Of a DNA stretch of 49,415 bases, positions 43,923 to 49,415 are shown piece by piece. Source of the DNA: an uncultured Oceanospirillaceae bacterium (GTDB lineage Bacteria; Pseudomonadota; Gammaproteobacteria; Pseudomonadales; Balneatricaceae); the NCBI GenBank assembly GCA_937136055.1, contig CAKZOD010000031.1:1-49415 (forward strand), read 5' to 3'. Every line of letters begins with the position of its first letter. Position 1 is the stretch's first letter. The notes under the pieces were generated by a model. That model worked only from the letters and a program-made list of their open reading frames with translations, did not search any database and was not told where the DNA came from. The position numbers and the translations under genes are program-made.

Positions 43923-46283
43923 ATGGCTACCAACAAAAAAAAACAAACCATCTCAACGTATAAAGGTTCAGCAGGTGGCTGGGGCGCACTGGCAAGTACT
44001 TCCAAACACTTGCTGAAAAGCAAAAGACCTGTCAAAAATATTGTAAGCTTATTAAAAACAAATCAACATCAAGGCTTTGATTGCCCAGGTTGTGCATGGG
44101 GGGATGCCAAAGGCCATAACATTAGTTTCTGCGAAAATGGTGCTAAAGCAGTCAACTGGGAAGCCACAGCTAAGAAAGTAGGTGCTGATTTCTTTGCACA
44201 ATACTCAGTCAATTATTTAGACACGCAAACTGATTACTTCCTTGAGTACCAAGGCCGATTAACAGAACCAATGCGATATAATCGCACCACTGATCATTAC
44301 GAACCAATAAGTTGGGATCATGCTTTTCAATTGATTGCCAAGCATCTTCAACAGTTAGATTCACCTAATCAAGCGGAATTTTACACCTCCGGTCGCGCCA
44401 GTAACGAAGCGGCATTTCTCTATCAACTATTTGTGCGTAGCTTCGGTACCAATAACTTCCCTGACTGCTCCAACATGTGCCATGAAGCAAGCGCCATTGC
44501 CATGAAAGAATCAATCGGGGTCGGTAAAGGCACTGTTACTTTAGAAGATTTCGACAAAGCTGACGCCATCTTTGTCTTCGGACAAAACCCAGGGACTAAC
44601 CACCCAAGAATGCTTGAAACACTGCGCCAAGCTTCGAGAAATGGCACAACTATTGTCAGTTTTAACAATTTGAGAGAACGCGGGCTTGAACGCTTCACCA
44701 ATCCACAAAACCCTGTTGAAATGTTAACTAACGGTCACACTAACATTTCTAAACACTACTATACCCCTAAACTAGGGGGTGATATGGCGTTAGTGCGCGG
44801 TATCGTCAAAGCATTATTAGCCCAACATAAACAATCTCTTAAGCAAAATCAGCTGGGGTTATTAGATGAAGAGTTTATTGCTCAGCACACCGCAGGTATC
44901 ACTGAGTATCTCGAACTTGTTGAGCGCACTCCTTGGCAAACACTAATTGAACAATCTGGCATCAGCCAAGCAGATATGGAAACAGTGGCAACGATTTACG
45001 CATCTTCCGAGCGCGTGATTTGTAGCTGGGCAATGGGATTAACGCAACACAAACACTCCGTCATCACCTTACAAGAGATTCTCAACTTACTCTTGCTCAG
45101 AGGTAACATCGGCAAACCTGGCGCCGGTGCCTGCCCTGTTAGAGGGCACAGCAATGTGCAGGGTGATCGTACAATGGGTATCGATGAAAAAGCCCCTGCT
45201 GCGTTAATTGATAAGCTTGAAAATCTACTGCAACGTAAAATGCCAAGGGCGATAGGCCATAATGCTATTCAAGCCGTTCAAGCCATGCAGGCTAAAAAGA
45301 GTAAAGTATTCATTGCTTTGGGCGGTAATTTTGCAGCTGCAATGTCGGATACAGATGCAACGCGAAAAGCGCTCAGCAACTGCCAACTAACCGTACAAGT
45401 CAGCACTAAACTAAACCGCAGCCACCTAACCCCTGGCACTGACGCGCTAATTCTGCCCTGTCTTGGCAGAACAGAGCTTGATATTACCGAACACGGCGAA
45501 CAGCGTATCACTGTAGAAGATTCAATGTGCATGGTACATAGTTCTGGCGGTGTGCTTTCTCCAGCCAGTAATCAGCTTAAATCTGAAGTGAATATCATTG
45601 CTAATATCGCCAAGCATACATTGCAAGACAGCCCTGTAAGTTGGCTTGAATTAGCCGCTGATAACCATAAGATTCGCGCATTAATAGAACAATGCATTGC
45701 AGGCTTTGACAATTTTAAAGAGCGTCTAGATGCGCCCGGTGGTTTTTATCTGGGTAACAGTGCTGCTAAGCGCCAATGGCTTACCAGTAATAGTAAAGCC
45801 AACATCAGCAGCAACTTACTACCAGAGTTGTTACTGGCCGATCAAATCAGTCAAAGCAGAGCGCTCTTAGCAGATGATCAAAAGGATAATGAAGCATCAA
45901 TTTTCACACTGCAAACACTGCGTTCTCACGATCAATACAACACGACTATCTACGGCTATAACGATAGATATCGAGGCGTTAAAGGGCAGCGCAATGTGAT
46001 CTTTATGAATATTGAAGATATGCAAGCTCTAAAAATTACTCCGGAGCAAGAAGTTGATATTACCTCCCATTGGCACGATGGCTCGCTGCGCCAAATTAAA
46101 GGCTTCAAGGCGGTACCTTATGACATTCCAAAAGGAGATATGGCCGCTTATTACCCTGAAACTAACCCGCTGGTTCCCTTAGCAAGTTTTGGTGATAAAA
46201 GCTTCACCCCAACCTCTAAAGCAATTGCAGTTAGCATTAGTAAGACAGTAGCAGATCAATTGATTAAAACGTCGAATAACTAG
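43923..46283 (+). CDS. FdhF/YdeP-family molybdopterin oxidoreductase
   Basis: A 786-residue cytoplasmic protein of the molybdopterin-dependent FdhF/YdeP family. Signatures: FDCPGCAWGD (52-61, with C54 and C57), SFCENGAKAVNWE, then SNMCHEASAIAM, where the Cys replaces the selenocysteine of FdhF, and FGQNPGTNHPRM. The C-terminal dinucleotide-binding region is SLRQIKGFKAVPYDIPKGDMAAYYPETNP. Only two N-terminal cysteines are seen together, so a full [4Fe-4S] site is not obvious. E. coli YdeP helps in acid resistance; its substrate is unknown. ATG 43923 with AGAGG is chosen over the longer frame starting 43860. A TTGCGAG array starts at its stop. Confidence 0.88.
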   Translation: MATNKKKQTISTYKGSAGGWGALASTSKHLLKSKRPVKNIVSLLKTNQHQGFDCPGCAWGDAKGHNISFCENGAKAVNWEATAKKVGADFFAQYSVNYLDTQTDYFLEYQGRLTEPMRYNRTTDHYEPISWDHAFQLIAKHLQQLDSPNQAEFYTSGRASNEAAFLYQLFVRSFGTNNFPDCSNMCHEASAIAMKESIGVGKGTVTLEDFDKADAIFVFGQNPGTNHPRMLETLRQASRNGTTIVSFNNLRERGLERFTNPQNPVEMLTNGHTNISKHYYTPKLGGDMALVRGIVKALLAQHKQSLKQNQLGLLDEEFIAQHTAGITEYLELVERTPWQTLIEQSGISQADMETVATIYASSERVICSWAMGLTQHKHSVITLQEILNLLLLRGNIGKPGAGACPVRGHSNVQGDRTMGIDEKAPAALIDKLENLLQRKMPRAIGHNAIQAVQAMQAKKSKVFIALGGNFAAAMSDTDATRKALSNCQLTVQVSTKLNRSHLTPGTDALILPCLGRTELDITEHGEQRITVEDSMCMVHSSGGVLSPASNQLKSEVNIIANIAKHTLQDSPVSWLELAADNHKIRALIEQCIAGFDNFKERLDAPGGFYLGNSAAKRQWLTSNSKANISSNLLPELLLADQISQSRALLADDQKDNEASIFTLQTLRSHDQYNTTIYGYNDRYRGVKGQRNVIFMNIEDMQALKITPEQEVDITSHWHDGSLRQIKGFKAVPYDIPKGDMAAYYPETNPLVPLASFGDKSFTPTSKAIAVSISKTVADQLIKTSNN

Positions 46284-46360
46284 TTGCGAGTTGCGAGTTG
46301 CGAGTTGCGAGTTGCGAGTTGCGAGTTGCGAGTTGCGAGTTGCGAGTTGCGAGTTGCGAG
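46284..46360. repeat. TTGCGAG heptamer array, 11 copies
   Basis: Eleven exact tandem TTGCGAG units start at the base after the TAG stop of the molybdopterin oxidoreductase gene. The last units plus TAAA can pair with TTTACTCGATACTCGCA at about 46400-46416, so the array forms the 5' arm of a terminator that has expanded. A matching array follows the AraC-type gene at the window's right edge. Confidence 0.95.
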
Positions 46361-46423
46361 TAAAGATTGCAGCCTAAATAACAAAGGCACAATTCTTTTT
46401 ACTCGATACTCGCAGCTTTTTTG
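46344..46423 (+). terminator. terminator formed with the heptamer array
   Basis: The last two heptamer units and TAAA pair, with two mismatches, with TTTACTCGATACTCGCA (about 46400-46416). The loop is about 40 nt and GCTTTTTT follows. It separates convergent genes. Confidence 0.55.
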
Positions 46424-46450
46424 CTCGGAATTTATCTCCAACTGCCCTTT

Positions 46451-47230
46451 TTAAAAATCTGCTTTACGTTTTTCTAAGAAAGCTGTCATGCCTTCACTTT
46501 GCTCATCTGTTGCAAAACATAAACCGAACAAATCACTCTCCATTGCGCAGGCATTTTCAAGGTCTAAATCTTGGCCGCGCTGCACTAGCTCTTTAGTGAA
46601 CTTCACTGAGACAGGACCGTTTCTACAAATCTTAGCGGCCATTTTTAAGCCTTGCTCCATCAACTCAGCCTGCGGATAAACATGGTTAACTAACCCGCGC
46701 TGCATCGCTTCATTTGCATCTAACATACGCCCGCTCACTAGCATTTCCATCGCCATTGCACGGCCAACAAGCCTAGGTAAACGCTGAGAACCACCAAAGC
46801 CAGGGGTAACACCTAAAGTCACCTCAGGCTGGCCAAATTTTGCATTATCCGATGCAAAAATGAAGTCACAACTCATTGCTAACTCACAACCGCCACCTAA
46901 TGCAAATCCGTTAACTAATGCAATTACAGGGATATCTAAAGTTTCAAAACGGCGGAATGTTTGTAGTGCTTGCTCGCCAAACTTCTTAGCTTGCAGCGCT
47001 GTCAACGCCTGCATTTGTGAAATATCAGCACCTGCTACAAAGGATTTTTCACCTGCGCCTGTAACTAACAACACTCTTGCACTGCTATCTGCTGCCACTA
47101 CTTCAAGGGCTGCTGCCATATCCGCTAACGTCTCTTTGTTAAGCGCATTCAATACTTTAGGGCGATTAACTGTTAAGCAGTAAACATTCCCTTCCAATTG
47201 TTCTAGTAGTACATTGTCAAATGTTTGCAT
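46451..47230 (-). CDS. enoyl-CoA hydratase/crotonase
   Basis: A 259-residue crotonase. Both catalytic glutamates of hydratases are present: E116 in GGGCELAMSCD and E136 in FGQPEVTLG. Oxyanion-hole residues lie in GAGEKSFVAGADI. It should hydrate trans-2-enoyl-CoA to 3-hydroxyacyl-CoA. The 3-hydroxyacyl-CoA dehydrogenase gene lies 27 bp upstream on the same strand, and the two catalyse consecutive steps of beta-oxidation or butyrate/PHB-type metabolism. Confidence 0.93.
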   Translation of the reverse strand: MQTFDNVLLEQLEGNVYCLTVNRPKVLNALNKETLADMAAALEVVAADSSARVLLVTGAGEKSFVAGADISQMQALTALQAKKFGEQALQTFRRFETLDIPVIALVNGFALGGGCELAMSCDFIFASDNAKFGQPEVTLGVTPGFGGSQRLPRLVGRAMAMEMLVSGRMLDANEAMQRGLVNHVYPQAELMEQGLKMAAKICRNGPVSVKFTKELVQRGQDLDLENACAMESDLFGLCFATDEQSEGMTAFLEKRKADF

Positions 47231-47257
47231 ATTTTGCTCCGCTAAAATGTCTAAAAT

Positions 47258-48106
47258 CTAATCGTATTGATAAAAACCACGGCCGGTTTTTCTACCTAAA
47301 TATCCTGCATCAACCATTTGCTTCAACAACGGACAAGGTCGATATTTACTATCACTAAAGCCCTCGTTTAATACTTGCATAATACTCAAGCACGTATCTA
47401 AACCAATCAAATCAGCTAAGGCCAATGGCCCCATCGGATGTGCTGCTCCAAGCTTCATCGCCTCATCAATTTCTGCTGCATTACCGACACCCTCATAAAG
47501 AGTGAAGATCGCTTCGTTGATCATTGGCATTAAAATACGGTTGACGATAAAACCTGGTCTATCTTGTGATGTAACCGCTGTTTTATTGAGTTTATCAGCC
47601 ACTTCTAACATGCTCTGATAAGTCTCTTCACTGGTTTGTAGACCTTTGATCACTTCTATTAGTTTCATCAAAGGAACAGGGTTCATAAAATGTAAACCGA
47701 CTACTTTATCTGGGCGCTCTGTAACAGCTGCTAAACGGGTGATCGAAATCGATGATGTATTACTAGCTAAAACAGTAGATGCTGGGCAAATTTTATCGAG
47801 CTGCGAGAAAATTTTGTGCTTCAACGCTTCGTTTTCAGTAGCTGCTTCCACCACCAACTCAGCGGCCACTAAAGCACTAAAATCTGTACTACCCGTAATA
47901 CGCCCAGCAATAATTGCAGGATCTTCACTGAGTAACTCTTTATCAGCTAATTTATTCAATGAGCGCGTTAGCGTTGCCAACCCTTTTTCAATCGCTGCAC
48001 TATCGATGTCATTGAGAATGACGTTAAACCCCGCAGTTGCAAATACCTGCGCGATGCCCTGCCCCATTTGACCGGCACCAATCACTGCGACTGTTTTAAA
48101 ACTCAT
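47258..48106 (-). CDS. 3-hydroxybutyryl-CoA dehydrogenase
   Basis: A 282-residue NAD-dependent enzyme. The Rossmann start VAVIGAGQMGQGIAQVFATAG (6-26), the NPVPLMKLIEVIKG catalytic-His region (after HFMN), NTSSISITRLA and GFIVNRILMPMINEA are typical of the Hbd/PaaH family. Length matches clostridial Hbd (282). First gene of a likely two-gene operon with the crotonase, divergent from the GlxA-type regulator. Confidence 0.93.
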   Translation of the reverse strand: MSFKTVAVIGAGQMGQGIAQVFATAGFNVILNDIDSAAIEKGLATLTRSLNKLADKELLSEDPAIIAGRITGSTDFSALVAAELVVEAATENEALKHKIFSQLDKICPASTVLASNTSSISITRLAAVTERPDKVVGLHFMNPVPLMKLIEVIKGLQTSEETYQSMLEVADKLNKTAVTSQDRPGFIVNRILMPMINEAIFTLYEGVGNAAEIDEAMKLGAAHPMGPLALADLIGLDTCLSIMQVLNEGFSDSKYRPCPLLKQMVDAGYLGRKTGRGFYQYD

Positions 48107-48304
48107 AGTGTTACCTCTTATCAGCTAATTGAAAATATACGAACCCGCTATTTAGCAGCCAATTGTTTATACATAAAACATTTATCAATAGCAATGCTAC
48201 TTTAGTGCTTGAACCTATGACGGGAAAAACTCGTATTAATCGCTTTTAAAGGTTTTACAAATTTGCCTTTAATCGATAAATTGGCAGTTAAAAAAGGAAT
48301 CTAA

Positions 48305-49342
48305 ATGCCAACAAGAAAATTCAGCTCAAGCATGCGCGAAACCAACAGCGCCTATTTAGCCAATGAGTCCGAACAAGCTAACACAATGAATATCGGCTTT
48401 ATTCTGCTTGAGCACTTTTCGATGATGTCATTTACAGCCGCTGTTGATGTGCTAGTCACTGCTAACTTAGTGCAATCTGATACTGTTTTCAAAGTCTCTA
48501 GCTATGCATTAAAAGCCAACAGTATTACTAGTGATTTAGGGATAGACATCACTCCCTCTAACAAACTCTCTGATATCAAATCGAGTGAAGAAAAACCGCT
48601 AGATATGCTAATTGTTTGCGGCGGTTTGCGCTGCACATTTGTGCCAAAACCTAAGTTAGCTCAAGCCCTTACAAATGCGGCGAAGCAAAATATAATATTG
48701 GGCAGCATTTGGAACGGTATTATTCCGCTCGCCCAAGCAAAGCTACTTCAAGATCAAACCTGTGCATTGCATATCGATAACCACCCCTTGATGAAAGAGC
48801 ATTTCCCCGATATCAAGATTACCGATAAAAGCTATATTTTTAACGACTCTCACCTAAGCTGCGCTGATGCCCTAGGTGCACTCGATATGATGCTCAATTT
48901 GATCCACGATTTAAAAGGCCCTGCTGTATCAAGAGCAGTCAGAGAGATCTTAAGCTGTAACCGCTCAAGAGAAGGTCGCGAAGATACGTTAATTCAATTT
49001 GGCGATAACGAGCAGCTACCAACACTGCTGCGCAGTGCCATTCAGCTGATGAATTCAAATATTGAAGAGCCAATAGCTATCGATGAAATGGCGAGCTACT
49101 TAAATGCCAACCGACGTCAGTTAGAGCGATTATTTAAGCAGCACTTAAACACCTCTCCTTCGCGCCACTATCTAGAGATACGTCTCACTTACGCAAGACG
49201 CCTATTGATCCAAAGTAACGACTCAATTACCAACATTGCCATCGCCAGTGGCTTCGTCAGCAGCAACCATTTTAGTAACTGCTTCAGTCAATACTTCAAA
49301 ATGCCTCCTAGTGCATGCAGGAAGCGAAAGGAAGAGAAATAA
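48305..49342 (+). CDS. GlxA-type (DJ-1/PfpI + AraC) transcriptional regulator
   Basis: A 345-residue regulator. The N-terminal DJ-1/PfpI-like amidotransferase domain (about 28-215, beginning NIGFILLEHFSMMSF) lacks the nucleophilic Cys elbow seen in active members, as usual in GlxA-type regulators. The C-terminal AraC helix-turn-helix pair spans about 240-340 (IDEMASYLNANRRQLERLFKQHLNTSPSRHYLE and ITNIAIASGFVSSNHFSNCFSQYF). An AGGA precedes ATG 48305. It is divergent from the acyl-CoA operon, which it may control. A TTGCGAG array begins at its stop. Confidence 0.92.
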   Translation: MPTRKFSSSMRETNSAYLANESEQANTMNIGFILLEHFSMMSFTAAVDVLVTANLVQSDTVFKVSSYALKANSITSDLGIDITPSNKLSDIKSSEEKPLDMLIVCGGLRCTFVPKPKLAQALTNAAKQNIILGSIWNGIIPLAQAKLLQDQTCALHIDNHPLMKEHFPDIKITDKSYIFNDSHLSCADALGALDMMLNLIHDLKGPAVSRAVREILSCNRSREGREDTLIQFGDNEQLPTLLRSAIQLMNSNIEEPIAIDEMASYLNANRRQLERLFKQHLNTSPSRHYLEIRLTYARRLLIQSNDSITNIAIASGFVSSNHFSNCFSQYFKMPPSACRKRKEEK

Positions 49343-49343
49343 G

Positions 49344-49415
49344 TTGCGAGTTGCGAGTTGCGAGTTGCGAGTTGCGAGTTGCGAGTTGCGAGTTGCGAGT
49401 TGCGAGTTGCGAGTT
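49344..49415. repeat. TTGCGAG heptamer array, at least 10 copies, truncated
   Basis: Ten exact TTGCGAG units and TT of an eleventh start one base after the TAA stop codon and run out of the window. Same unit, same orientation and same placement as the array at 46284-46360. Confidence 0.95.

Noticed and set aside
46284..46360. CRISPR-like repeat array
   Set aside because: The unit is seven bases with no spacers and no cas genes nearby, so it is a simple tandem repeat.

Overview
The window looks like chromosomal DNA from a low-to-mid GC, Gram-negative, marine-type gammaproteobacterium. The evidence is the conserved gmk-rpoZ-spoT block, lipoproteins with lipoboxes, an EptA/MCR-type phosphoethanolamine transferase, MscS, NIT-domain chemotaxis and HD-GYP signalling proteins, and many Shine-Dalgarno-led genes with short intergenic gaps. 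I cannot name the genus. There are no rRNA or confident tRNA genes and no phage or complete IS element. Accessory DNA consists of small repeats, one IS5-like MITE, and a NACHT NTPase locus.

Layout. 1-3437: TDT-family transporter, PhzF-family protein, and a YbaK-like/HDOD fusion protein. 3807-6912 (minus): gmk, rpoZ, spoT, the (p)ppGpp/GMP housekeeping block. 7295-8434: saccharopine-dehydrogenase-like protein. 8508-15051: a GNAT acetyltransferase and a LuxR-type regulator read leftwards, divergent from a 1154-residue NACHT ATPase and a radical SAM protein resembling the archaeosine RaSEA family. A perfect 20-bp inverted repeat brackets the NACHT gene. 15462-18149: small unknown protein, GT2 glycosyltransferase, DedA membrane protein, periplasmic solute-binding-like protein.

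18150-19328 has no convincing gene but holds a 262-bp MITE with IS5-type termini and a CTAA duplication. It sits just before two ferric-reductase-like heme/flavin membrane proteins, a secreted DUF3500 protein, and a translationally coupled PAP2 phosphatase and EptA-type transferase (19329-26083). Then come an alpha/beta-hydrolase lipoprotein, a small unknown, an MscS channel and an OmpR/histidine-kinase pair (26310-32297). 32411-37973 (minus) holds a decayed copy of an HD-GYP C-terminus, an intact 985-residue Cache-HAMP-GAF-HD-GYP protein, an FNR-like box and a NIT-domain chemoreceptor.

38556-43616: CopL-like protein, cytochrome c lipoprotein, a SufR-like Fe-S regulator, VOC protein, SDR and questin-oxidase-like protein, and an XRE-cupin regulator. 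The SufR-like regulator and the VOC gene diverge from a pair of 24-bp operator-like dyads. Two copies of a palindromic repeat bracket the SDR/questin pair. 43923-49342: a YdeP/FdhF-like molybdopterin oxidoreductase, crotonase and 3-hydroxyacyl-CoA dehydrogenase (minus), and a GlxA/AraC regulator. Both the molybdoenzyme and the GlxA-type gene are followed at their stop codons by a TTGCGAG heptamer array.

Most unusual: the NACHT gene whose inverted repeats would allow inversion with the reading frame preserved, its radical SAM and LuxR/GNAT neighbours, the IS5-like MITE in the reductase leader, and the heptamer arrays.
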